In this document: positions 24,744-32,455 of the stretch, in pieces
Layout of the letters: each line of letters begins with the position of its first letter
How positions within the stretch are numbered: the first letter of the stretch is position 1
Assembly (NCBI GenBank): GCA_900018345.1
Contig: FCNA01000053.1
Location: 1-54,827 of the forward strand
Direction: 5' to 3'
Length of the DNA: 54,827 nucleotides
Source of the DNA: Clostridiales bacterium CHKCI006
GTDB lineage: Bacteria > Bacillota_I > Bacilli_A > Erysipelotrichales > Coprobacillaceae
Made by a program: the position numbers and the translations under genes
Notes under the pieces: model-generated
The model's input: the letters and a program-made list of their open reading frames with translations, nothing else
Told to the model about the DNA's origin: nothing
Database searches by the model: none

Positions 24744-27700
24744 ATGAAAAAGATATTGAAGCGATTAGCCACAGGCTTCCTTGCCTTTGCGACTATCGTT
24801 ACCGCTTTGCCGACAACGGCAGTCCACGCTTCCGAGAAGCAATACTGGACAGAAAGTGCCGAGCGTGTCGGTATCATTGAAAAAGTGATGAATGACGGCT
24901 CTATCGGTTCGACATTTAATGAGGGCTATATGAAAGTTGAGGGTGAAACCGCCTATTGTGTAGACATCAACACCAACTTCAAGAACGGCTACAAGACCAG
25001 GGCCGACGCAAGCACACGCATGAGTTACGACCAGATTTCAGATGTTGCCCTCTCTCTGGAATACGTCAAGCAGTACACACAAAGTCACAGCGGATTGAAC
25101 TATAAACAGGTCTATCTTCTTGAACAGTGTGTCGTATGGCAGAGATTGAGCGTTCATCTGGGCTGGCAATGCGATAACGTCAGAGCTTCCTATGATGAAA
25201 TCCCAAAAGCGATACAGGACGAGGTGTACGCTGGGGCAAAAGCCTTTGCCAGTGAGAACAAGGGACGCTATGAATGTGGCGGTTATATCTACTCTGGCGT
25301 GGGACAGGACATTGGACAGTTCTGGGCGAAACTTGTCGTAGGAAATGCCACCCTTAAAAAGACTTCCAGTAATGCCAGCATTACCGACGGGAACGGGCTT
25401 TACTCTATCGCTGGTGCGACTTATGGTGTCTATTCTGATAAGGACTGCACAAAACAGCTTGCCACACTTACGACTGATAACAGCGGAAATACTGATACCG
25501 TGGAAGTAAAGGCTGGTACAGTCTACATCAAAGAGCTTTCCGCTCCTGCTGGCTACAAGGTGGACAATACAGTGTATTCCTTAAATGTGGAAGCTGGCAA
25601 GACAGCGACCTTGAACGTATCCGATACGCCAAAGGTTACAGATACCCTTATCGAGCTTTTCAAGATTGACATGGAAACACAGAAAGACGCTCCACAGGGC
25701 GACGCTTCCCTAGAGGGTGCGGAGTTCACATGGAAATTCTATGCGGGACACTATACCGCTGACAATCTCCCTAGCGAGCCTACAAAAACATGGGTGACAA
25801 AGACAATCGCTGAAAAGGACAGCGACGGCACTATCCATTATGTTTCCCGCCTTTCTGATGAATACAAGGTATCTGGGGACAGCTTCTATACACAGGACGG
25901 AAAGAACGTGCTTCCTCTAGGGACGCTGACCGTTGAGGAAACGAAAGCTCCTAACGGCTATCTTCTTGACGGTGCGTATATGCAGGCAAACGGTAGCGAG
26001 GAACAGATTAAAGGAATGTACCTTACACAGATTACCGAGGACGGCGACATTGCCGTATTGTCTGGAAGCAATCAGTACCATGTATCAGACAAGGTTATCC
26101 GTGGCGGTGTGAAAGTTCAGAAACGAGATTTAGAAACCAGCGATACCAAAGGTCAAGGTAGTGCGACCTTGAAAGACGCTGAATTTGAAATCATTTCCCT
26201 TAATGACAATGCCGTACTTGTCGAGGGCAAGCTCTACAATAAAGGCGAAGTGGTAAAGACAATCCTTACCGACATTGAGGGCGTGGCTTCTACTTCCGCT
26301 GACCTCTTACCTTACGGGAAATACCGTATCGAGGAAAGCAAAGCACCAGAGGGCTATCTGACGGACGGTGCAGAACCGATTGAATTTGAAATCACAGAGG
26401 ACGGAAAAATCGTTGACCTTACAGGGACAGACACATCAATCTACAATCAAGTGAAGCGTGGCGACCTAGAGGGTGTCAAGATTGGTGCTGGCACACACCA
26501 GCGTCTTGCGGGAGTTCCGTTTAGGATCACAAGCAAGACCACAGGTGAGAGCCACATTATCGTGACAGATGATAACGGGCAGTTCTCCACTTCTTCTGAC
26601 TGGGCTTCCCATAAGCATAACACCAATGCAGGAAAGACCAGTGAGGACGGTATCTGGTTTGGGACAAGCGAACCAGACGACAGCAAGGGTGCTTTGATTT
26701 ACGATACTTATATCATTGAGGAATTACGCTGTGACAGCAACAAAGGCTTTGAGCTTATCCCACCGTTTGAAATCGTGGTGTCCAGAAACAATGTGACCGT
26801 TGACTTAGGGACACTGACTGATGAATACGAGAAAGAAATCTCTATCCATACCACAGCCACAGGCAAGGACGGCGAGAAGTCTATCGTAGCTGGCAAAGAG
26901 GTAACAATCGTTGACACGGTTACGCTTGACGGGCTGGAAAAAGCCACAAAATATCAGCTTAAAGGCTGGCAGATGTTGAAAGAGGAAAATGCCGAGCTTC
27001 TTATCAACGGACAGCGTGTAGAAAATGATTACACATTCACAGCCGACAGCGAGGAAATGAAGATTGAAATAGAATACACGTTCAATGCTTCTTCTCTTGG
27101 CGGTCAGAACCTTGTAACCTTTGAGGAACTTTACGACCTTTCCAATGAGGACGAACCTGTAAAGGTGGCAGAACACAAGGACATTGACGACGAGGGACAG
27201 ACGGTGCTTATCACGGAGCGTATCATCACTATCCATACCACAGCGACCAGCGAGGACGGAAAGAAAGAGATTGAAGCAGGAAAAGACGTGACAATCATTG
27301 ATACCGTTACCCTTGACGGATTGGAAATTGGCACAAAGTATCAGCTCAAAGGCTGGCAGATGTTGAAAGAGGAAAACGCAGAACTTATCATCAACGGAGA
27401 GCGTGTCGAGAATGATTATACTTTTACTGCCGACAGTGAAAGCATGGAAGTCCAGATTGCCTTTACATTCGACGCTTCCGAGCTTGGCGGGAAAGAACTT
27501 GTGACCTTTGAGGAATTATACGATTTGAGCAATCCAGACGAACCGACAAAGGTTACAGAGCATAAGGACATTGAGGACGACGGGCAGACGGTGACAATCA
27601 CAGAAGTACCAGAAACGCCAGAAGAACCAACAGAGCCAGAACAGCCGACCACACCAGATACACCGAGCAAGACAACGGACGCTCCAAAGACAGGCGACAA

Positions 27701-27788
27701 CACAAACATTGCCTTATTCTTAGGGCTTCTTGTTCTTTCTTGTGCAGGCGTGGCAGGAACATACTTCTTCAAGCGTAGACGCTCTTAA
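24744..27788 (+). CDS. sortase-anchored surface adhesin with thioester, Cna-B-like and VaFE domains
   Basis: A secreted wall-anchored protein of 1014 residues. A signal peptide covers about 1-30. A thioester-type domain follows, with Cys72 (YCVD) and Gln128 (EQCVVW) as the likely bond-forming pair. Next come Cna-B/SpaA-like domains marked by E-x-KAPxGY boxes near 263, 399 and 530. Two nearly identical VaFE/T-Q ester domains lie at about 700-826 and 829-953, each with HTTAT, VTFEELYDLS and a GQT strand. A Pro/Glu/Thr linker, an APKTGD sorting motif (980-985), a hydrophobic helix and RRRS end the protein. AAAGGAG supports the ATG at 24744. Comparable adhesins occur in clostridial Tn916-like elements. 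It probably helps the host cell attach to mucosa or partner cells. No sortase gene is in the window. Confidence 0.88.
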   Translation: MKKILKRLATGFLAFATIVTALPTTAVHASEKQYWTESAERVGIIEKVMNDGSIGSTFNEGYMKVEGETAYCVDINTNFKNGYKTRADASTRMSYDQISDVALSLEYVKQYTQSHSGLNYKQVYLLEQCVVWQRLSVHLGWQCDNVRASYDEIPKAIQDEVYAGAKAFASENKGRYECGGYIYSGVGQDIGQFWAKLVVGNATLKKTSSNASITDGNGLYSIAGATYGVYSDKDCTKQLATLTTDNSGNTDTVEVKAGTVYIKELSAPAGYKVDNTVYSLNVEAGKTATLNVSDTPKVTDTLIELFKIDMETQKDAPQGDASLEGAEFTWKFYAGHYTADNLPSEPTKTWVTKTIAEKDSDGTIHYVSRLSDEYKVSGDSFYTQDGKNVLPLGTLTVEETKAPNGYLLDGAYMQANGSEEQIKGMYLTQITEDGDIAVLSGSNQYHVSDKVIRGGVKVQKRDLETSDTKGQGSATLKDAEFEIISLNDNAVLVEGKLYNKGEVVKTILTDIEGVASTSADLLPYGKYRIEESKAPEGYLTDGAEPIEFEITEDGKIVDLTGTDTSIYNQVKRGDLEGVKIGAGTHQRLAGVPFRITSKTTGESHIIVTDDNGQFSTSSDWASHKHNTNAGKTSEDGIWFGTSEPDDSKGALIYDTYIIEELRCDSNKGFELIPPFEIVVSRNNVTVDLGTLTDEYEKEISIHTTATGKDGEKSIVAGKEVTIVDTVTLDGLEKATKYQLKGWQMLKEENAELLINGQRVENDYTFTADSEEMKIEIEYTFNASSLGGQNLVTFEELYDLSNEDEPVKVAEHKDIDDEGQTVLITERIITIHTTATSEDGKKEIEAGKDVTIIDTVTLDGLEIGTKYQLKGWQMLKEENAELIINGERVENDYTFTADSESMEVQIAFTFDASELGGKELVTFEELYDLSNPDEPTKVTEHKDIEDDGQTVTITEVPETPEEPTEPEQPTTPDTPSKTTDAPKTGDNTNIALFLGLLVLSCAGVAGTYFFKRRRS

Positions 27789-27978
27789 TCGGGCGGTCTG
27801 CTTATGATGATGAAGAAATCACGTTCCCCGCCGTATGGATTTGTAACAGGAAATAAAAATCTAAACTGTTCCTTTTCTGTTCTTCTGCTTGCAGATCAAC
27901 GGAAAAGAACAGTCCACTAGGGGCGTGGGGAGTGTAGCTCCCCACATATCAATCACATAAAGAAATGAGGTAGAACAC
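27789..27978. other. spacer with hairpins between the adhesin and orf23
   Basis: No gene. GTGGGGAG (27925-27932) pairs with CTCCCCAC (27938-27945), without a T tract. A longer imperfect repeat pairs CTGTTC near 27870 with GAACAG near 27907. These could be transcript-stabilising or processing structures; nothing more can be said. Confidence 0.4.
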
Positions 27979-28305
27979 ATGAAATTAAAATATATCGTGC
28001 CAAATATGGCACAGACTTTTGGAAATTTGGAGTTTGCAGGAGAAAATGACGTGGAGCAACAGCGTGTCAATGGTCGCTTTGTTCCCGTGACAAGAAGCTA
28101 TAACCTGTATTCCGATATTCAGAGAGCCGACGACATTATCGTGGTGCTTCCCGCAAAGGCTGGTGAAAAGCGTTTCAAGTATGAGCAGAAAGTCAAGCTC
28201 GTCAATCCTAAGATTACCGCCGAGGGAAAGAACGTACGAGGTCGTGGCTACACCAACTATATCTTAACGGCTGACGATATGCTTCCAGCCGAGGAAAGCA
28301 AGTAA
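27979..28305 (+). CDS. Tn916 Orf23-like protein (YdcP/DUF961 family)
   Basis: The 108-residue protein is of the small family that occurs in pairs at the start of Tn916/ICEBs1-type transfer operons. It reads LKYIVPNMAQTFGNLEFAGE and ends with a TADDM segment like its neighbour. Its role is not known in detail; in ICEBs1 the equivalents are helicase-processivity or transfer accessory factors. Start ATG follows AATGAGG. Likely co-transcribed with orf22. Confidence 0.82.
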   Translation: MKLKYIVPNMAQTFGNLEFAGENDVEQQRVNGRFVPVTRSYNLYSDIQRADDIIVVLPAKAGEKRFKYEQKVKLVNPKITAEGKNVRGRGYTNYILTADDMLPAEESK

Positions 28306-28320
28306 AGGGGGTATCAGATT

Positions 28321-28707
28321 ATGAGATTAGCGAATGGAATTGTGTTAGATAAGGAAAAGACTTTCGGAGTATTAAAGTTCTCCGCATTAAGACATGAGGT
28401 GCGTGTAGAAAACGAGGACGGGACGACCAGCGAAGAAATCAAGCGTAGAACCTATGACTTGAAATGCAGTCAGCAGGAACGCACGATACAGGTATCTATC
28501 CCAGCGGAAATCCCTGTCAAGGACTACACGTACAATGCCGAGGTGGAGCTTATCAATCCTGTTGCCGATACGGTGGCAAACGCCAACTATCGTGGGGCAG
28601 ATGTGGAATGGTATATCAAGGCAGACGACATTGTATTGAAGAATAAAGGCGGTCAGCCCGCAGGCAATCCACAGAACCACGCTCCGCAAGGACAGCAGAA
28701 AAAATAA
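28321..28707 (+). CDS. Tn916 Orf22-like protein (YdcP/DUF961 family)
   Basis: A paralogue of the upstream gene with 128 residues. Shared features are TFGVLKFSALRHEV near the N-terminus and the YNAEVELINP strand aligned with YEQKVKLVNP of Orf23. A Gln/Pro/Asn-rich tail ends the protein. AAAGGGGG precedes the ATG. Members assist DNA processing or the helicase during conjugative replication in related ICEs; for this one that is inference. Confidence 0.82.
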   Translation: MRLANGIVLDKEKTFGVLKFSALRHEVRVENEDGTTSEEIKRRTYDLKCSQQERTIQVSIPAEIPVKDYTYNAEVELINPVADTVANANYRGADVEWYIKADDIVLKNKGGQPAGNPQNHAPQGQQKK

Positions 28708-28726
28708 TTAGCAAAACATATTTTCA

Positions 28727-28755
28727 TTGTAGATGATATGGAATAGAGATATAAT
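28727..28755 (+). promoter_or_regulatory. SigA promoter of the first zinc-ribbon gene
   Basis: TTGTAG (28727-28732), a 17-base spacer and a perfect TATAAT (28750-28755). An internal promoter in the transfer operon suggests independent expression of the next small gene. Confidence 0.65.
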
Positions 28756-28790
28756 GAGCTTATAAATTACGATTTTGGAGGTGCTGGTAA

Positions 28791-28988
28791 ATGCGTAAAT
28801 GTATTCGCTGTGGCAGTGAAATGAAAGAAAATTGTGCTGTTAAAGTTGAGGGAGCTGGTTATGGTATCGTTTTATCATCAGATGAAAACAAATTATTTGG
28901 TGGAAGAATGGGTAAACCTAAAGTGGCTATCTGCCCTAAATGTGGCGAGGTATCTATTTACATTGAAGATGTTGAAAAGCTCAAATAA
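28791..28988 (+). CDS. small zinc-ribbon protein
   Basis: The 65-residue protein has two CxxC knuckles (CIRC near the start and CPKC near residue 46) that would bind one zinc ion. Nothing else is recognisable. GGAGGTG precedes the ATG. It is inserted between orf22 and the coupling ATPase. It has its own promoter and is followed by a terminator-like hairpin, so it behaves like a cargo cassette. A nucleic-acid or protein-binding role is possible but not shown. Confidence 0.75.
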   Translation: MRKCIRCGSEMKENCAVKVEGAGYGIVLSSDENKLFGGRMGKPKVAICPKCGEVSIYIEDVEKLK

Positions 28989-29023
28989 CTATTGATTTTC
29001 AATCTATATCCAGTATTACACGA

Positions 29024-29060
29024 AGCGGTTAGTCTTTACGATTGACCGCTTTTTCCATAT
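29024..29060 (+). terminator. terminator-like hairpin ahead of tcpA
   Basis: AGCGGTTA (29024-29031) pairs with TGACCGCT (29043-29050), allowing one G-T pair, followed by TTTTTCCATATCC. Sequence and tail closely resemble the hairpin at 34526-34562. Confidence 0.65.
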
Positions 29061-29076
29061 CCAGAAAGGGGTGTTT

Positions 29077-30456
29077 ATGAACATATTGAAATACAAGGGA
29101 AAGCGTATCAGAGCCAGCGACAAGAACCTTGTGTACCGTTTCTGCATAGGTACGCTCCTGCTCCTGTTCGTGGCGGTTCTCCTGCTACTGAACATGGGAC
29201 AGCTCATGCGTACCGATTGGGAACATTTCAGTTTACTTGATAATGGGCTGACGCTTTCTACATACAACTTCATAACCATAGGGATAGCGACTGGTGTTTG
29301 TACATTGGTCGCTTTTCTTTATTACCGCTTTCGCTATGACAGCTTCAAGAAGCTATTACACCGCCAAAAGCTCTCCCGCATGATACTGGACAATAAGTGG
29401 TATGAAGCACAGACCGTACAGGACAGCGGTTTTTTCACTGACCTGCAAGGCAGATCAAGGGAAAAAATTGTCTGGTTTCCTAAAATCTATTATCAGATGG
29501 ACACGGGCTTGCTCCATATTCGCTGTGAAATCTCTTTAGGAAAGTATCAAGACCAGCTCCTTAGACTGGAAGATAAGCTGGAAAGCGGGCTTTACTGCGA
29601 GCTGACCGACAAGACGCTCCATGACGGCTATATCGAATACGTTTTACTTTATGACATGATAGCGAACCGTATCTCGATTGACGAAGTAAAAGCAGAAAAC
29701 GGGGGCTTGCGTCTGATGAAGAACCTCACATGGGAATATGACGCACTCCCTCACGCCCTTATCTGTGGCGGGACTGGCGGTGGAAAGACCTATTTCCTGC
29801 TGACAATCATTGAAGCCCTCTTGCAGACCAACGCCCAGCTTTACATCTTAGACCCTAAGAACGCTGACCTTGCGGACTTGGGTACAGTCATGGATAACGT
29901 GTATCACACCAAAGAAGATATGATTGAATGTGTCAATGCGTTCTATGAGGGCATGGTGGCAAGGAGCGAAGAAATGAAGCAACACCCTGATTACAAGACG
30001 GGCGAGAACTATGCCTATCTGGGCTTACCGCCCTACTTCCTTATCTTTGACGAGTATGTGGCGTTCTTGGAAATGCTGGGGACAAAGGAAAGTATGAGCC
30101 TACTTAGCCAGCTAAAGAAAATCGTCATGCTTGGCAGACAGGCGGGCTATTTTCTCATTGTTGCCTGCCAGCGTCCCGACGCAAAGTATTTTTCAGACGG
30201 TATCAGAGATAATTTCAACTTCCGTGTGGGCTTGGGACGTATCAGCGAGCTGGGCTACGGTATGCTCTTTGGAAGCGACGTAAAGAAACAGTTCTTCCAG
30301 AAGCGTATCAAAGGGCGTGGCTATTGTGACGTGGGTACGAGCGTCATATCAGAGTTTTACACTCCCCTTGTACCAAAGGGACATGATTTTTTACAGACTA
30401 TCGGCTCTCTTGTACTGGCAAGGCAAGCCGTAGCAGATGAACGAAAGGAGAATTAA
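29077..30456 (+). CDS. FtsK/SpoIIIE-type coupling protein (Tn916 Orf21, TcpA)
   Basis: The coupling ATPase delivers the relaxase-DNA complex to the mating pore. Two N-terminal transmembrane helices (about 21-40 and 62-83) precede the motor domain. That domain has Walker A GGTGGGKT (231-238), LDPKNADLADL, a Walker B YFLIFDEY near residue 325 and an ACQRPDAKYF sensor region. AAAGGGG favours the ATG at 29077 over GTG 29071. The 459 residues match Tn916 Orf21. The next gene begins just after its stop, with the ribosome site inside the tcpA end. Confidence 0.93.
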   Translation: MNILKYKGKRIRASDKNLVYRFCIGTLLLLFVAVLLLLNMGQLMRTDWEHFSLLDNGLTLSTYNFITIGIATGVCTLVAFLYYRFRYDSFKKLLHRQKLSRMILDNKWYEAQTVQDSGFFTDLQGRSREKIVWFPKIYYQMDTGLLHIRCEISLGKYQDQLLRLEDKLESGLYCELTDKTLHDGYIEYVLLYDMIANRISIDEVKAENGGLRLMKNLTWEYDALPHALICGGTGGGKTYFLLTIIEALLQTNAQLYILDPKNADLADLGTVMDNVYHTKEDMIECVNAFYEGMVARSEEMKQHPDYKTGENYAYLGLPPYFLIFDEYVAFLEMLGTKESMSLLSQLKKIVMLGRQAGYFLIVACQRPDAKYFSDGIRDNFNFRVGLGRISELGYGMLFGSDVKKQFFQKRIKGRGYCDVGTSVISEFYTPLVPKGHDFLQTIGSLVLARQAVADERKEN

Positions 30457-30463
30457 AAAATAT

Positions 30464-30946
30464 ATGGGACTTTTAGAAATGGGTTACAGCGACCCTAACA
30501 CTGATTTTCATGTTGAGGGTGTCTGCGTAGACTTTGACCGCTTTCTTGCGGACTTGGAAAGTGTCGCTGGCACGACTGATGATAAATGCGAGGAATTTCC
30601 GACAGAAGCCTATCATGCACGCATGGAAGATATTCTGACAGAAGCAGGGCTTGGGAGATTGAAACTTCCGTTGCTCTTTTCCGTTGTGCTGGACGAATGG
30701 CTTTCCATTCATGGGTTCAACTACCGCTTTACGTTCCTTGTGGTGGATAAGGATTTTTTCAGACAGATATACCATGAATACGAGATTGACAAAGAGATTG
30801 TCAGAAAATGCCTTTCTGCCGATACCGACGTTATCGTAGTTTATACGGGCTGGTCCTATGTCAAGAAAAAGTACAAATTAAACATGCCTTTTTTAAGGTT
30901 GGCTTACCCTGCCAGAGCTTCTGCTTTTTCGTCTAACGCTGCATAA
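30464..30946 (+). CDS. small ICE protein of unknown function, 3' end altered by an IS insertion
   Basis: As it stands the frame encodes 160 residues. The last 29 are read from the IS3-family element. If the IS and one CTA copy are removed, the codon at the junction becomes TAG directly after TGWS, giving about 131 residues. The original protein therefore probably survives with a foreign tail. I see no known domain; the sequence is acidic (DFHVEGVCVDFDRFLADLES) with a hydrophobic middle. Start at ATG 30464 is based on AAAGGAG 13 bases upstream, a little far; 30437 and 30479 are alternatives. It lies between the coupling protein and oriT. Confidence 0.6.
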   Translation: MGLLEMGYSDPNTDFHVEGVCVDFDRFLADLESVAGTTDDKCEEFPTEAYHARMEDILTEAGLGRLKLPLLFSVVLDEWLSIHGFNYRFTFLVVDKDFFRQIYHEYEIDKEIVRKCLSADTDVIVVYTGWSYVKKKYKLNMPFLRLAYPARASAFSSNAA

Positions 30947-31827
30947 TACGCCTCCTCATATTGATCAGGCGAAAGATATCCACAATGACTGTGGCTCCGC
31001 ACTGTATTATAAAATGTTTCGATATATTCAAATACCAACTTATATGCATGCCGGTAGTTAAAAATTTTAAAGCGGTTAATCCACTCCCGCTTCAGTAACG
31101 CGTGGAAGGATTCGATACATGCATTATCCCATGGATATGCTTTCTTTGAATAACTGTTTACCATCCCATCTGTTGCCTGACGGAACGCGTCTGATACATA
31201 CTGGCAGCCTCTGTCCGTATGTATAATTAGCGGCTGTGTAATGCTACGTATTTTCTTTGCTTTCTCTACGCAGTCCACTACATGGGATGCTTCCAGGGTC
31301 TCGCTGAGTACCCATGCAATGATTTTTCTGGAATACAGATCCATAATACTGGTTAAGTATACGAAGCCCTCAAATGTCCAAATATATGTGATATCCGATA
31401 CCCATACCGCATCCGGCTGTTCCGGATTGAACTGCTCATTCAGAATATTGTGCAGTTCCTTGCTGAAATCAGAATCTATAGTAGTTTGCGTATAAGGCTT
31501 TATCCATTGGGCTTTGATCCCCATCTGCCTCATATAATTCGCAACTGTTTTTACTGCAATTTTTTCGCCACCTTTCCACAATTCCCTGGTGATTTTAGGA
31601 GCACCATAGTTTTGGTGGGAATCCTCATAGATTTTCAAAATTTTTTCCTTAACCTCCCCACGGTGTTTTTCAGCAGCAGAAGGGCATCTTTTTTTCCATG
31701 CGTTATAGCCGGATCGTGAAACACCAAGACGTTTCAGTACCCCGCTGACAGAGACACGGTGCTTCACCGGCCGCTGCTCCATTTCCACAATATACTCTGC
31801 TGTGGCAGTATAAACAGCCTCTGTCAT
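30904..31827 (-). CDS. IS3-family transposase OrfB (DDE integrase)
   Basis: The catalytic half of the transposase has 307 residues. An HTH_21-like region (HQNYGAPKITREL) precedes the rve/DDE core. The acidic triad is visible in WVSDITYIW, IIHTDRGCQY and ACIESFHALLKREW. The frame overlaps orfA by four bases (ATGA). OrfB is normally made as an OrfAB fusion by a -1 ribosomal shift. A run of seven A (minus strand, 31854-31848) shortly before the orfA stop sits in the correct frame for that. Confidence 0.92.
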   Translation of the reverse strand: MTEAVYTATAEYIVEMEQRPVKHRVSVSGVLKRLGVSRSGYNAWKKRCPSAAEKHRGEVKEKILKIYEDSHQNYGAPKITRELWKGGEKIAVKTVANYMRQMGIKAQWIKPYTQTTIDSDFSKELHNILNEQFNPEQPDAVWVSDITYIWTFEGFVYLTSIMDLYSRKIIAWVLSETLEASHVVDCVEKAKKIRSITQPLIIHTDRGCQYVSDAFRQATDGMVNSYSKKAYPWDNACIESFHALLKREWINRFKIFNYRHAYKLVFEYIETFYNTVRSHSHCGYLSPDQYEEAYYAALDEKAEALAG

Positions 31828-32117
31828 TTTCCCAGGATACTGATGGCTTTTTTTAGAATCTCAAGGGCATCCTTTGTATCCCTTAGCTCTCGTTGGAGAC
31901 GGGCGATCTCTTTTGCCTCATCACTGGAATAATTACCGGATCCTCTTGTTGGCACACAGCCTTCATGTTCCTTGGCTGCCCGGAGCCATGTTTTGAGAGC
32001 AGAATCACTGATTCCCAGATTTTCAGCCGCTTTCTTGAGTGTGAGTTCCGGATGATCCAGACGATACCTGACTGCGTTCTCCTTAAACTGCTGATCATAT
32101 TTCGTACCTTTTGCCAT
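31824..32117 (-). CDS. IS3-family transposase OrfA (HTH_Tnp_1)
   Basis: A 97-residue DNA-binding subunit. The helix-turn-helix region (TLKKAAENLGISDSALKTWL) binds the IS ends, and a leucine-zipper-like C-terminus (ARLQRELRDTKDALEILKKA) mediates assembly with OrfAB. AGGAGG lies upstream of the ATG on the minus strand. No frameshift or stop interrupts it. Confidence 0.92.
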   Translation of the reverse strand: MAKGTKYDQQFKENAVRYRLDHPELTLKKAAENLGISDSALKTWLRAAKEHEGCVPTRGSGNYSSDEAKEIARLQRELRDTKDALEILKKAISILGK

Positions 32118-32237
32118 GTCTGTGTTTCCTCCTTCATATCATCTTTCTTATCATACATGATTTAGGTATACATGGCATCTTTACTTTGTACTATTTTTAT
32201 ACTATCACTAGGCATGACAAGGATAGACTGAACCACT

Positions 32238-32342
32238 GACGACTTTCACGGTCAGCTTTAGCGTCAGACCGTGGAAGTCGTCCTGTGGAGCAGGGCTTGC
32301 CCTGCTCCACGAAAGAAGCCCCTCGGTATCTAACAGAGGGGC
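32238..32342. other. probable oriT / single-strand origin region
   Basis: Three strong hairpins lie in the 245 bases between the IS and the relaxase gene. The first pairs GACGACTTTCACGGTC (32238-32253) with GACCGTGGAAGTCGTC (32267-32282), with one mismatch. The second pairs GTGGAGCAGGGC (32285-32296) with GCCCTGCTCCAC (32299-32310). The third pairs GCCCCTC (32318-32324) with GAGGGGC (32336-32342). In Tn916 the transfer origin and a single-strand origin lie in this interval. The nick site itself cannot be identified from the sequence. Confidence 0.65.
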
Positions 32343-32455
32343 ACAATTCCGCTGGAAACTACGGTCAAAAAGTCTGGAAATCCCGCTTGGCAAAAGGGTT
32401 TTCTCTCACTCATGGCTGACTGTGACAATCGGCGGAAAATATCACACTTTCACGA

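Larger units (their letters stand above)
30859..32207 (-). mobile_element. IS3-family insertion sequence
   Basis: An element of about 1349 bp with overlapping orfA and orfB on the minus strand. The proposed ends begin with TG and end with CA and are flanked by CTA on both sides (30856-30858 and 32208-32210), matching the 3-bp duplications of IS3 elements. Imperfect inverted repeats share AGTACAAA, TAAA and ATGCC (30870-30888 against 32174-32192). It interrupts the transfer region between tcpA and oriT, exactly at a stop codon. Both transposase frames are intact, so it may be active. Confidence 0.8.

Noticed and set aside
26836-27607. Long direct repeat considered as a CRISPR or satellite array
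   Set aside because: Only two units of about 390 bases, both coding; they are the duplicated VaFE domains of the adhesin.
31824-31854. orfA/orfB frame change considered as a damaging mutation
   Set aside because: IS3 elements normally use a -1 frameshift on an A run here, and the frames fit that, so the element is intact.
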